The notes below the pieces were generated by a model, which saw only the letters and a program-made list of their open reading frames with translations, made no database searches and was not told where the DNA came from. A stretch of DNA of 64,000 nt from JACVRN01 sp035276685 (lineage in GTDB: Bacteria > Acidobacteriota > Blastocatellia > Pyrinomonadales > Pyrinomonadaceae), in NCBI GenBank assembly GCA_035276685.1, contig DATELK010000165.1:6186-70185 (forward strand). The letters run 5' to 3'. Shown piece by piece: positions 50,789 to 58,875 of this stretch. The number at the start of each line of letters is the position of its first letter. Position 1 is the stretch's first letter. The position numbers and the translations under genes are program-made.

Positions 50789-51295
50789 TTACCAAGGGAG
50801 GCTGTTGAGCTTGACCGGCCCAGTGGGCCAGCTCTCCTTCGCGCACGGCAGAATCATGACGTTCATGGGAGACACAATCGAGCCTGAAGGCTGCTCTATC
50901 TCGACCGCGTCCGAGACCCTTCGCCAGCCCAGCCGCTCGTAAAACGGCATCAGCCTGTCGTGACAAAAGAGGAGGCCGAAGTCTACGCTCAGCTCTTCGC
51001 GCATGAGGCTCGCGGCGTGGCGCATGGCGCGGCTCGCGTATCCTTTTCCCTGTTCGTCCAGCGTGGTGACGACCCCGCCGACGCCGCAGACCGCGACGCG
51101 CTCCTCATTCACCGCGACCGTGTGCTGAAGCAGGCCGACGTGTGTCACGGGGCTTCCGTCGACTTCGATAAAGATGTGCAGGTCTTTGGGCTTCCACGTC
51201 AGGTTCAGATGGTTCGAGCCGAAGATGTCTTCGCCCCATCCGAACAGCAGCTTGCTCTCTTCATCAGAGATATTATTCCGAACCCGTATCTCCAT
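50789..51295 (-). CDS. GNAT N-acetyltransferase
   Basis: 168 residues. G-V-G-G-V-V-T-T-L-D-E-Q-G-K-G-Y-A-S-R-A-M (about 71-91) is the acyl-CoA loop, and M-P-F-Y-E-R-L-G-W-R-R is the usual late motif. The fold resembles aminoglycoside 2'-acetyltransferases and other small-molecule GNATs. No resistance role can be claimed. It is in a minus-strand run with DUF488 and CYTH genes. Confidence 0.85.
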   Translation of the reverse strand: MEIRVRNNISDEESKLLFGWGEDIFGSNHLNLTWKPKDLHIFIEVDGSPVTHVGLLQHTVAVNEERVAVCGVGGVVTTLDEQGKGYASRAMRHAASLMREELSVDFGLLFCHDRLMPFYERLGWRRVSDAVEIEQPSGSIVSPMNVMILPCAKESWPTGPVKLNSLPW

Positions 51296-51331
51296 AAGTT
51301 ACAGGCAACAACTCTCCGCTCATTTTTTTCA

Positions 51332-51910
51332 TTACGATAGCTTTGTCCTCCCCTTTAGCTCTTCCCTTATCTGCTCTGCCGTCAAATCCACCAGCCGCCC
51401 GCCAGTAAACAGCGGGTCGTTCGTCACCTCCATGACGGCGAACGAAGGCAACTTAAACTCGTCCAGCTCCGCGTCCGAGTCGAACTCGGTTTCGGCCAGC
51501 ACGAGCCCGTGCAGCGCGCCGAGGAAAACGTCTACGGAGAATTTTCGCCCGTCGCGCTCGTAAGGGTAACGGTTCTTGCGAATCTCGTTGCCTTCGAGGT
51601 GGGCGAACATCTCGTACTCTGCCTGCGTCAGGTAGATGTTTGTTATCCAGGTGCGCGAGAAGTCTTCCGGGTTCGGCGCGAACTTCTGCGTGAGCTTGAA
51701 AGTCCACTCGCGCTTGTAAGGCTCGCGTATCTTTCTCAGTCGGAGCCGCGTGTTGGTGACGTAGTTGTCGAAAATCTGCGTGTGATAGTGCTGTGGCTCA
51801 AGCTCGGGCGGGTAGGAGCGCAGGAGGAACCTCCGCTCGCGCTCCATGTGCGCGTACTTCTCCACCTTTTTACTTACGTCGGCGGCCGTGCCCAGGTATT
51901 TAAGCACCAT
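51332..51910 (-). CDS. CYTH-superfamily protein (triphosphate tunnel type)
   Basis: 192 residues. The E-x-E-x-(K/R) hallmark appears as E-R-E-R-R-F-L-L (about 23-30). Downstream, R-L-R-L-R-K-I (about 53-59) and alternating acidic/basic strands suit a triphosphate tunnel. Members hydrolyse inorganic or thiamine triphosphate or make cAMP; the short form favours phosphohydrolase. The longer frame overlaps the aconitase-like gene, so ATG 51910, 2 bases after that gene, is used. Confidence 0.78.
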   Translation of the reverse strand: MVLKYLGTAADVSKKVEKYAHMERERRFLLRSYPPELEPQHYHTQIFDNYVTNTRLRLRKIREPYKREWTFKLTQKFAPNPEDFSRTWITNIYLTQAEYEMFAHLEGNEIRKNRYPYERDGRKFSVDVFLGALHGLVLAETEFDSDAELDEFKLPSFAVMEVTNDPLFTGGRLVDLTAEQIREELKGRTKLS

Positions 51911-51912
51911 CC

Positions 51913-53910
51913 TCAGGCTCCCACCAGCTCCGCTTCGCGCTCTTTCAGAAACTCTTCCGGCTCGACTATGCGGCCCGCTATGGCGGAGGCCGCGACCACG
52001 TAAGGCGAAGCCAGATAGACCTTGCCCGGCCCGCTTCTTCCGGGAAAGTTTCTGTTCTGAGCGCTGATGGTCACCTGTTCCGGGGAGCGCGACGCGCCCG
52101 GCCCGGCGTTGATGCACGCGCCGCAGCTTGGGTCAATCAGCTCCGCGCCTGCGCGCTCGAAGATTTCTATGTAACCCTTCTCCCTGGCGTACTGCTTTAT
52201 CTTCTGCGAGCCGAATTGCAGATAGAGATGAACGCCCGGCGCAACCTTGCGACCCTGCTCCACGGCGCGCTTCAGCACGGCGGCGTACATGTCCATGTCC
52301 GCCATCTTGCCGCCCGTGCACGAGCCGCCGTAAGCCGTGTCTATACGCACCTCTTCCTGAAGCTCCGTGATGTTGATGCCGTTTCTGGGGTCGCCGGGCA
52401 GGGCCACCATTGGCCGTATCTCCGAGAGGTCAATCTCGAAACGGGCCGCGTACTCCGCGTCCTCGTCGCTCTTCAGGAAGCCTTTGCGAACGTCTTCCGC
52501 GTCTAGCCCGCGCGTGCGCGTGAGATATTCAAGCACGACTTCGTCCGGCTCTATGATGCCCGTGAAGCCTCCGGCTTCGACGGCCATGTTCGTCAGCGTC
52601 GCTCGCTCGTCAATAGACCAGTTCTTCAAGCCCTCGCCAGCGAACTCAAGCACCTGACCGATGCCTTTGCCTTCCTTCATGTAATCGGTCGCAAGGATTT
52701 TGAGCATCACGTCTTTGGCCGACACGTCGGCGCGCTTTTCTCCTTTGAGCACGAACTTGACGGTCTCGGGAACTCGCACGCGAATGTCTTTCGTGTACCA
52801 CGCGTTCGCCATGTCGGTCGAGCCCACGCCGAAGGCGAAGCAGCCTAGGACGCCCGCCATGCAGGTGTGCGAGTCAGTGCCTATGACAAGCTGGCCCGGC
52901 AGAGCTATGTCTTCAACGACCGCGTTGTGACAGATGGCCTCGGAGCCTCGCTCCTCCGTGCCGCCGTAAAGCCGTATGCCCTGCTCTTCCGTGAAGTTCT
53001 CCTGCGTAACGGCTAGACCGTTGGCGCGGTCAAGCAGGCCCATCTTGCGCTTGTCCTCGGACATCACGCGGCCCAGGAATGTCAGGTGGTCGCGGAAGGC
53101 GTAGACAGACTCAGCCTCCGTCACGCGAGCGTCTTTGCCGAGAGCCTGCTTGAAGAGAGACTCTGCCATGGGCGTGACGTACTCGTGCGAGAAGCGCACG
53201 TCCGCCACGGCAAAGAGCGCGTCGCCCGGCTTCACGGCCTCGACGCCAATGTGTCCAGCGCGCACGAATGCGTGGCGCGCGATTATCTTCTCCACGATGT
53301 TCATGGGGCGCTTCCCGGTCTCAAGCCGCGGCGGGGTGGTCTCGCCCGCGAGCCGCGCCTTGTTGTAGTTGAAGAGCCCGCCGTATTCGACAATCGCTTT
53401 CGAGATTGCGTCGAGCCCGCGCGTGAACTCTTCGAGCGGTATCTCTTCACCTCGCGTTATTCTCTCGATGAGCCCGAAATCCGTTGACGTAAGCAAACCT
53501 ATGTTCTGCGCGTTCTGCCCGTAAATCTTCTCTATGGTCTTCGCTATGACAAGCTCAACGCCCGCGGCCTTCTCGGCATACGGAGCGGTCTCGCGCGACG
53601 AGCCGCAGCCCTTAGAGAGACCCGAGACGACTACGGAAAAGCCGCCGCCTTTGACTTCGTCCTTCTGCACGGCCTGCTCGCGCATGCCTACGTAGACGTA
53701 CTCGCCAAGGGTCTCGTCGTAGTAGAAGCAGACCCAGCCGGGCGTAATCTCGTCCGTAGAGATGTTGTTCATGAGCGGCCGCTCAGGGTCGTGCGGTAAA
53801 TTCTCGCCTTCTGCCAACTGGCGGCGAATCAGCGATACGTCTTCGGTCAAATAGAGTATGCGGCCTGCGAAGCGCATGCGGTCGGGCCGCTTCTGAATCT
53901 TCTCTGTCAC
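51913..53910 (-). CDS. Aconitase/isopropylmalate-dehydratase family protein, swivel domain first
   Basis: 665 residues. The N-terminal ~180 residues are a LeuD-like swivel domain with G-C-G-S-S-R-E-T-A-P (about 101-110) and Y-G-Q-N-A-Q-N-I-G-L. The catalytic LeuC/aconitase part follows with G-T-D-S-H-T-C-M-A-G and D-P-S-C-G-A-C-I, which hold the [4Fe-4S] cysteines. This order is the reverse of most aconitases and is reminiscent of AcnB without its HEAT domain. It should hydrate/dehydrate a tricarboxylate or alkylmalate. It heads a minus-strand run. Confidence 0.85.
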   Translation of the reverse strand: MTEKIQKRPDRMRFAGRILYLTEDVSLIRRQLAEGENLPHDPERPLMNNISTDEITPGWVCFYYDETLGEYVYVGMREQAVQKDEVKGGGFSVVVSGLSKGCGSSRETAPYAEKAAGVELVIAKTIEKIYGQNAQNIGLLTSTDFGLIERITRGEEIPLEEFTRGLDAISKAIVEYGGLFNYNKARLAGETTPPRLETGKRPMNIVEKIIARHAFVRAGHIGVEAVKPGDALFAVADVRFSHEYVTPMAESLFKQALGKDARVTEAESVYAFRDHLTFLGRVMSEDKRKMGLLDRANGLAVTQENFTEEQGIRLYGGTEERGSEAICHNAVVEDIALPGQLVIGTDSHTCMAGVLGCFAFGVGSTDMANAWYTKDIRVRVPETVKFVLKGEKRADVSAKDVMLKILATDYMKEGKGIGQVLEFAGEGLKNWSIDERATLTNMAVEAGGFTGIIEPDEVVLEYLTRTRGLDAEDVRKGFLKSDEDAEYAARFEIDLSEIRPMVALPGDPRNGINITELQEEVRIDTAYGGSCTGGKMADMDMYAAVLKRAVEQGRKVAPGVHLYLQFGSQKIKQYAREKGYIEIFERAGAELIDPSCGACINAGPGASRSPEQVTISAQNRNFPGRSGPGKVYLASPYVVAASAIAGRIVEPEEFLKEREAELVGA

Positions 53911-53995
53911 TTAAGCCATCTCCAGTAGAAAAATTATTGCGTCTTTGAAAGAAACATTATAAACCGAAGAGGTAAAAGTACTGAAACGGAGAAGA

Positions 53996-54087
53996 GAATT
54001 AACAGGGATGGACAGGATAGACAGGATAAAGAAAAGAGAATACTTCTGCTTTCATCCTGTATATCCTGTCCATCCCTGTTAATTTCT
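53996..54087. repeat. R2 long hairpin repeat, copy 3
   Basis: Arms AATTAACAGGGATGGACAGG and CCTGTCCATCCCTGTTAATT. The inner arms ATAGACAGGATAAAG and TTTCATCCTGTATAT are less perfect than in copies 1 and 2. It lies between the aconitase-like gene and the small membrane protein gene. Confidence 0.95.
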
Positions 54088-54121
54088 TTTACTATCCTCC
54101 ACTTTGCTTAGGAGAAACGGG

Positions 54122-54415
54122 ATGCTTCACTTGAAGGCGCGGCTGCTGGGTTTAGTAATCATAGCGATATTCGCGGGGCTGCTCTATTACGACTGGCACA
54201 TGCTACGGCAGGAGGGACAGTACTACATGAAGCTGGCGGTGCTTGCACCCTTAGGAATCATCGGCGGCATCTTTGTCCTGCTCTTTCCGACCAAGGCGGG
54301 GCCGCCGCAGACGGGCTCGGACAAGCTGGTAGTCTTTCTGGTATTCCTCCTGGGAGCGGCTGCGGGCGCGCTTAACCTGTACCTGATGGATCCGGGCTTC
54401 TTCTCTTTTCGTTAA
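54122..54415 (+). CDS. Small hydrophobic membrane protein
   Basis: 97 residues, three predicted transmembrane helices (about 5-23, 38-58, 68-88), family not recognised. ATG 54122 follows GGAG at 54111-54114. Its stop (TAA 54413-54415) directly abuts the next ATG, so the two genes are almost certainly translated from one message. Confidence 0.72.
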   Translation: MLHLKARLLGLVIIAIFAGLLYYDWHMLRQEGQYYMKLAVLAPLGIIGGIFVLLFPTKAGPPQTGSDKLVVFLVFLLGAAAGALNLYLMDPGFFSFR

Positions 54416-55105
54416 ATGGGTGATTCGGCTTCAGTCATCAGCAGGGAGTTCGACCGGCTGGCTCTCGTCGCGGCGGGCGGCGACGAGGGCTGGACGCAGA
54501 ACAGCCACTATCACGACTTCCTGCTGCGGCGCGTGCCGCCGGGTTGCCGTCGCGCGCTTGAGGTAGGCTGCGGCGCGGGAGCCTTCTCGCGCAGGCTGGC
54601 CCAGCGCTCAGAGCACGTCACGGCGCTAGACCTCTCGCCAGAGATGGTACGCATTGCGCGCGAGCGCTCCGGCCAGTTCGGGAATATAGAGTTTGACGTG
54701 GGCGACGCCGTCGAGCGTGACTTGCCCGAAGAAGAGTTCGACTGCGTCGCCACGATTGCGACGCTTCATCACATGCCCCTGCGTCTCATGCTCTCCAAGT
54801 TCAGGCGGGCTTTGAAGCCGGGTGGCGTGCTGCTCGTGTTAGACCTCGTGGAGCCGGAAGGATTTTTTGACAGGCTGACGGATGCCTTGGCTCTTCCCGC
54901 GTGCGTAGGCTTGAGGCTGCTTCACAAGCGACGCTTCAGAGAGCCCGCGTCTGTGCGAGCGGCGTGGGCCGAGCACGAGCAGTACGACAGCTATCCGACT
55001 CTGGGAGAGGTGCGACGCGCCTGCGACGGATTGCTTCCCGGCGCGGAGGTCAGGCGTCACCTGCTCTGGCGCTACTCGCTCATCTGGCGAAAGGTTGTGG
55101 TATAA
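54416..55105 (+). CDS. Class I SAM-dependent methyltransferase
   Basis: 229 residues. Motif I A-L-E-V-G-C-G-A-G-A-F-S (about 47-58), acidic D-L-S-P-E after strand 2, and C-V-A-T-I-A-T-L-H-H-M-P (about 111-122) fit the UbiE/Methyltransf_11 type. Substrate unknown. It is adjacent, with no gap, to the small membrane protein gene. Confidence 0.88.
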   Translation: MGDSASVISREFDRLALVAAGGDEGWTQNSHYHDFLLRRVPPGCRRALEVGCGAGAFSRRLAQRSEHVTALDLSPEMVRIARERSGQFGNIEFDVGDAVERDLPEEEFDCVATIATLHHMPLRLMLSKFRRALKPGGVLLVLDLVEPEGFFDRLTDALALPACVGLRLLHKRRFREPASVRAAWAEHEQYDSYPTLGEVRRACDGLLPGAEVRRHLLWRYSLIWRKVVV

Positions 55106-55155
55106 AGATAGTCGTTGCACGGGCCAAGCCGAAAATCAAAGGCGCGCGAGGTTAC

Positions 55156-55704
55156 ATGACGGCAAAGCTGAAGATAGCCCTGTTTGTCTCCATCCTGCTT
55201 ATCGAGAGCATTGGTTTCGCGCAAGCCCCTTCCAGAAGAGCGCAGGTCAAGCTGCGCGGCAGGGGCCGTAGCCTTCTGCTTTCGAGCGGCCGCGTGCGCC
55301 GCTCTCTGAACGTGCGCGAGCAGGTGCTGGCGGCTAGGCTCGACGAGGTGAAGCTGCTCTTTGTCTCGCACGAAGACTCTTTCACTTACCTGCTGGTTGA
55401 CGCCTGCGGCCCCTCTAAGCCTGTGCCGGATGCGAGGCGTTGCGGCGCGGCAGACGAGTGCGGCCTGCTCTGGATTAAGCTCGACGGCGCGCTCATGATG
55501 CGCGACGTAAAGGCCGCTAACTACGAGTCATGCTGGACGACGAGCACTTCCTCGGACGGCTACAAAATCTTCGGCCGCAAGCTCAGCATGGAGTACGACG
55601 ACTTCAACGCGCGCAAGCACTACAAGCTCTCATACGATGCAGACCAGCCCAAGCGCGCCTTCAGCCTAGAAGAGTTCGCCCTCGTGGACAGGGCCGCGCC
55701 CTAA
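55156..55704 (+). CDS. Secreted hypothetical protein
   Basis: 182 residues with a signal peptide (cleavage near G-F-A-Q-A). The mature part has a basic stretch and four cysteines that could form disulfides (A-C-G-P-S, R-R-C-G, D-E-C-G, E-S-C-W). No family recognised. ATG 55156 follows GAGG at 55148-55151; an open frame further upstream overlaps the methyltransferase gene. Confidence 0.7.
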   Translation: MTAKLKIALFVSILLIESIGFAQAPSRRAQVKLRGRGRSLLLSSGRVRRSLNVREQVLAARLDEVKLLFVSHEDSFTYLLVDACGPSKPVPDARRCGAADECGLLWIKLDGALMMRDVKAANYESCWTTSTSSDGYKIFGRKLSMEYDDFNARKHYKLSYDADQPKRAFSLEEFALVDRAAP

Positions 55705-55781
55705 AGTCCCCGCCCTTTACTCTCCGCACAGAAATTCGGAACCGGCTTTAATCCTGAACAGAAGGATAAATCTATCTTTGT

Positions 55782-56684
55782 ATGATTGAGTACGATGCTC
55801 ACAAGTGGACTGACCACCTCTTTGACATAAAAGGCTCCATGGTGCGCGAGATAACGGGGCGGGTGCTGCTGGTGGTCGCGTGGGCCGCTTTGGTGGTCGC
55901 CTTTCACCTGTACGTGCGTCCCGTGGCCGTGCCCTCGACCGTGCACGCCCTTGTCGGCGTGGCGATTGGACTGCTGCTGGTGATTCGCACCAACGCTTCC
56001 TACGAGCGCTTCTGGGAGGGGCGTAAGATGTGGGGCGGGATGGTCAACGAGTCTCGCAACCTTGCGCGCTCGTCCACGGCCTTCCTGCGCGACGCTCCCG
56101 AAACCGCAGAAGCTATAATCAAGTGGACGGTCGCCTTTGCATATTCTTCCATGCACGCGCTCAGAGGCTCTAAGGGCATAGGCCCCGTGGCGGAGCGCCT
56201 GCCCGAAGCTGAAGTCCGGGAGGTGCTCGCGGCGGCTCACGTGCCTTCGGCTATAGCGCTACGCATAAGCCGACTGATTGACGAGGCGAGGCGAAGGGGA
56301 CATGCTTCGGATTACGTTGCCATGACGCTCGACCAAAACGTCCAGTTGCTGATTGACTACATAGGCGCGTGCGAGCGCATACACAAAACGCCTCTGCCGT
56401 TCGCCTACGTGGTACACCTTCGCCGCGCGCTTATACTCTACTGCGTGACGCTTCCCTTCGCGCTCATAGAATCGTACGGCTGGTCTACGGTCATAGACAC
56501 GCTGCTGATAGCCTACATACTCTTCGGCATAGAAGAGATAGGCGTGGAGATAGAAGACCCGTTTGGCGAAGACGACAACGACCTGCCGCTCGAAAAGATT
56601 TGCGCCACCATAGAGGGCAACCTGCTCTCTGTCATCAAAAGCCCGGAAGCGGAGCCCGTGGGCCGCAGCGCCGGAGCATCCTGA
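55782..56684 (+). CDS. Bestrophin-family (UPF0187/RFP-TM) anion channel
   Basis: 300 residues with four hydrophobic segments. R-T-N-A-S-Y-E-R-F-W-E-G-R (about 69-81), and G-V-E-I-E-D-P-F-G-E-D-D-N-D-L-P-L (about 257-273), the acidic cluster seen across bestrophins, are diagnostic. Bestrophins form pentameric chloride or bicarbonate channels; bacterial homologues can also conduct cations. The carbonic anhydrase gene begins 14 bases later, which points towards bicarbonate. Confidence 0.9.
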   Translation: MIEYDAHKWTDHLFDIKGSMVREITGRVLLVVAWAALVVAFHLYVRPVAVPSTVHALVGVAIGLLLVIRTNASYERFWEGRKMWGGMVNESRNLARSSTAFLRDAPETAEAIIKWTVAFAYSSMHALRGSKGIGPVAERLPEAEVREVLAAAHVPSAIALRISRLIDEARRRGHASDYVAMTLDQNVQLLIDYIGACERIHKTPLPFAYVVHLRRALILYCVTLPFALIESYGWSTVIDTLLIAYILFGIEEIGVEIEDPFGEDDNDLPLEKICATIEGNLLSVIKSPEAEPVGRSAGAS

Positions 56685-56698
56685 AGGAGCTTGCAATC

Positions 56699-57349
56699 AT
56701 GAGAAAGCTGAAACATTTATTCGACAAGAACCGCGACTGGGCCGCAAGTATTCAGGCCAGCAACCCTGAGTTCTTCCAGAATCTCTCGCGCCAGCAATCG
56801 CCCGAATATCTATGGATTGGCTGCGCCGACAGCCGCGTCCCTGCCAACGAGATTACGGGCCTCCTGCCCGGAGAGATGTTCGTGCATCGCAACGTGGCCA
56901 ACGTGGTCGTACACACAGACCTCAACTGCCTGTCCGTGATTCAGTACGCGGTGGAAGTCTTGAAGGTCAAGCACATCATAGTCTGCGGCCATTACGGCTG
57001 CGGCGGGGTGCTGGCGGCCATGGAGAATAAGCGGCACGGGCTGATTGACAACTGGCTGCGCCACATACAGGACGTGGCGCAGAAGCACGCGCCGCAGCTT
57101 TCGGAAGCCACGGACACGTCTGAGAAGTTCAAGAGGCTCTGCGAGCTGAACGTCATAGAGCAGGTCTCAAACGTCTGCCAGACCACCATCGTCGAGAACG
57201 CTTGGGAGCAGGGACAGGACCTGACCATTCACGGCTGGATTTACGGGCTGGACACAGGGCTCCTGCACGACCTGAACATCTGCGTCACCTCGCAGGACGA
57301 CCTCAGGACGAATTACCGGACGGCAATCACAAGCCCCGCCTCCGCCTGA
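56699..57349 (+). CDS. can: Beta-class carbonic anhydrase
   Basis: 216 residues. Zinc ligands Cys42, His98 and Cys101 and the Asp44/Arg46 dyad (C-A-D-S-R) are at the same positions as in E. coli Can. H-Y-G-C-G-G-V and G-W-I-Y-G-L-D are conserved. It interconverts CO2 and bicarbonate in the cytoplasm. AAGGAG (56684-56689) sets ATG 56699; the frame runs open upstream through the bestrophin gene but is not coding there. Co-transcribed with bestrophin and followed by a terminator. Confidence 0.95.
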   Translation: MRKLKHLFDKNRDWAASIQASNPEFFQNLSRQQSPEYLWIGCADSRVPANEITGLLPGEMFVHRNVANVVVHTDLNCLSVIQYAVEVLKVKHIIVCGHYGCGGVLAAMENKRHGLIDNWLRHIQDVAQKHAPQLSEATDTSEKFKRLCELNVIEQVSNVCQTTIVENAWEQGQDLTIHGWIYGLDTGLLHDLNICVTSQDDLRTNYRTAITSPASA

Positions 57350-57385
57350 AGAGCCTCTGAAAGCTGCGCCTTCGTCTAAAAGAAA

Positions 57386-57424
57386 AGTCCGTGGCTGATT
57401 CAATCCGGCCACGGACTTCTCCTT
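57386..57424. terminator. Intrinsic terminator between convergent genes
   Basis: AAGTCCGTGGC (57386-57396) pairs with GCCACGGACTT (57409-57419) around a 12-base loop. A T-rich run follows, with an A-rich run before it. It serves the bestrophin-carbonic anhydrase unit and possibly wrbA from the other side. Confidence 0.82.
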
Positions 57425-57472
57425 AGCTTCGAGCGCCTCAGGCTCAACTAAAAGACTCTTAATCGGCGGCTC

Positions 57473-58084
57473 TTACTGGCCTTTTCCTGCGGCTATCATG
57501 GCCGCGATTTCCGTGACGCGCCTGCCCTGAAAGCGCGCGGCCGCGAGAGCCGTTTCGTCCGGCTTGAGCGCTCCGTTATTGGAGGTGAACGACGTGCCGT
57601 AAGGATTGCCGGACTGGAACTGAATCGGGTCTGCGTAGCCGGGGCCGACGATGATAGCGCCCCAGTGATAGAAGGTCGTGTTGAGATTAACTATGGTCGT
57701 CTCCTGCCCGCCGTGCGAGGTGCCTGTGCTGGTAAACGACGAGCAGACCTTGTTGACGAGCGCTCCCTGTGCCCATAGGCCCCCGGTCATATCCAGAAAC
57801 TGCTTGAGCTGCGCGGTCGGCAGCCCGTAGCGCGTGGGCGTGCCGAAGATAATGGCGTCTGCCCATTCCAGGTCTGCGTTCGAAGCCTCTTCAACGTCCT
57901 GCGTCTCAAGGCTGTGGGCCGCCCAGCCCTCGTTGGATTTGATGGCCGCTTCCGGCGCAAGCTCGTGCACCTTTCGGAATCGCACCTCGGCACCCGCCTC
58001 CTTAGCGCCCTCTTCTATGGCACGCGCTAGCCCGTAAGTCGTCCCCGTCGCGCTGTAATAGATAATCGCAACCTTGACCGCCAT
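57473..58084 (-). CDS. wrbA: NAD(P)H:quinone oxidoreductase WrbA
   Basis: 203 residues, flavodoxin fold. Y-Y-S-A-T-G-T-T-Y-G (about 9-18) binds FMN phosphate. G-T-P-T-R-Y-G (about 81-87) and S-T-G-T-S-H-G-G-Q-E-T-T (about 118-129) are WrbA hallmarks. It reduces quinones by two electrons to limit redox stress. Monocistronic between terminators and divergent from the NTF2-like gene. Confidence 0.92.
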   Translation of the reverse strand: MAVKVAIIYYSATGTTYGLARAIEEGAKEAGAEVRFRKVHELAPEAAIKSNEGWAAHSLETQDVEEASNADLEWADAIIFGTPTRYGLPTAQLKQFLDMTGGLWAQGALVNKVCSSFTSTGTSHGGQETTIVNLNTTFYHWGAIIVGPGYADPIQFQSGNPYGTSFTSNNGALKPDETALAAARFQGRRVTEIAAMIAAGKGQ

Positions 58085-58240
58085 CGAATCGTCTTCCTTT
58101 GAAGCTCAATCTCAGAGGCTTTAATTAGTCCAGAAATGTCGCGCCCGTCTGGCAAGGTCTTGTCGTTCTTCTCTCGTTCCTGACCCGCTGGTGTGTCCGC
58201 CATCTATTGCGTGCTATATTCGGAAGCCTAAAAATTGCTC

Positions 58241-58669
58241 ATGATTAAAAAAATCTTCAAACCGGTTTCAGGCCCGCTCGCGGATAACGAAGCGGAGGCT
58301 GAGGTCAGGGGGCTGCTGCGCGAATTGGAGCTGGCCCATGTTATGAGCGACGCCGCCGCCCTGGACGAGCTCTTCTCGGAAGACTTTGTTTATTACGACT
58401 ACACGGGAAGAGCATTGAGCAGAGACGAATGCCTCTCGGCGATTAGAGAGGGCGCGGTCAGCTACGACTCATGGGACAGCGACGAGATACGCGTGCGCAG
58501 CTACGCAGACACGGCCATCATCACGAGCCTTGAGACCATCAGCGCCGAGGAGGATGGACGACAGGTGAAAGGCAAATTCCGTCTCACGCTGGTTCTGGTG
58601 AAGGAGATTGATAGTTGGAGAATAGTACTGGGACACGAAACGCAGCTTGCCGGAGCAGCTACGGAATAA
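58241..58669 (+). CDS. NTF2/SnoaL-like (DUF4440-type) protein
   Basis: 142 residues with a conserved NTF2-like cone fold: L-A-H-V-M-S-D-A-A-A-L-D-E-L-F-S-E-D-F-V-Y (split across about 32-52) and a late W-R-I-V-L-G-H-E-T-Q. Members are small isomerases or binding proteins. No catalytic residues can be assigned. ATG 58241 used; an upstream TTG is possible. Confidence 0.75.
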   Translation: MIKKIFKPVSGPLADNEAEAEVRGLLRELELAHVMSDAAALDELFSEDFVYYDYTGRALSRDECLSAIREGAVSYDSWDSDEIRVRSYADTAIITSLETISAEEDGRQVKGKFRLTLVLVKEIDSWRIVLGHETQLAGAATE

Positions 58670-58680
58670 GAGCGGCTCAT

Positions 58681-58818
58681 TTAACGGCTCTCTACATTCA
58701 GTAAATACAGCGCCATTATCTGCTCATCATTAATTGCTTGAACTGCTTCCTGCATTGCAGCTTTCACTCTGCTTATAAAGCTCTCGCCCCCAATAGAAAA
58801 GTGGGCTAAAATTCCCAC
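58681..58818 (-). pseudogene. Possible gene remnant or small gene at the left edge of the low-GC island
   Basis: On the minus strand a 45-codon frame from GTG 58818 to TAA 58681 reads like natural protein: I-S-R-V-K-A-A-M-Q-E-A-V-Q-A, then I-M-A-L-Y-L-L-N-V-E-S-R before the stop. A stop codon lies a few codons upstream, so any N-terminal part is missing. It could be the end of a disrupted gene or chance. Not recognised. Confidence 0.25.
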
Positions 58819-58875
58819 CCGATACTCAGACTATGCCTTTCGGTCTTTCGCGGTTCGTCGACTCATTTATCAAAT

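Noticed and set aside
51911..52117. A longer CYTH protein starting inside the aconitase-like gene
   Set aside because: The extra 69 residues are arginine/glycine-rich shadow sequence; ATG 51910 sits correctly right after the upstream stop.
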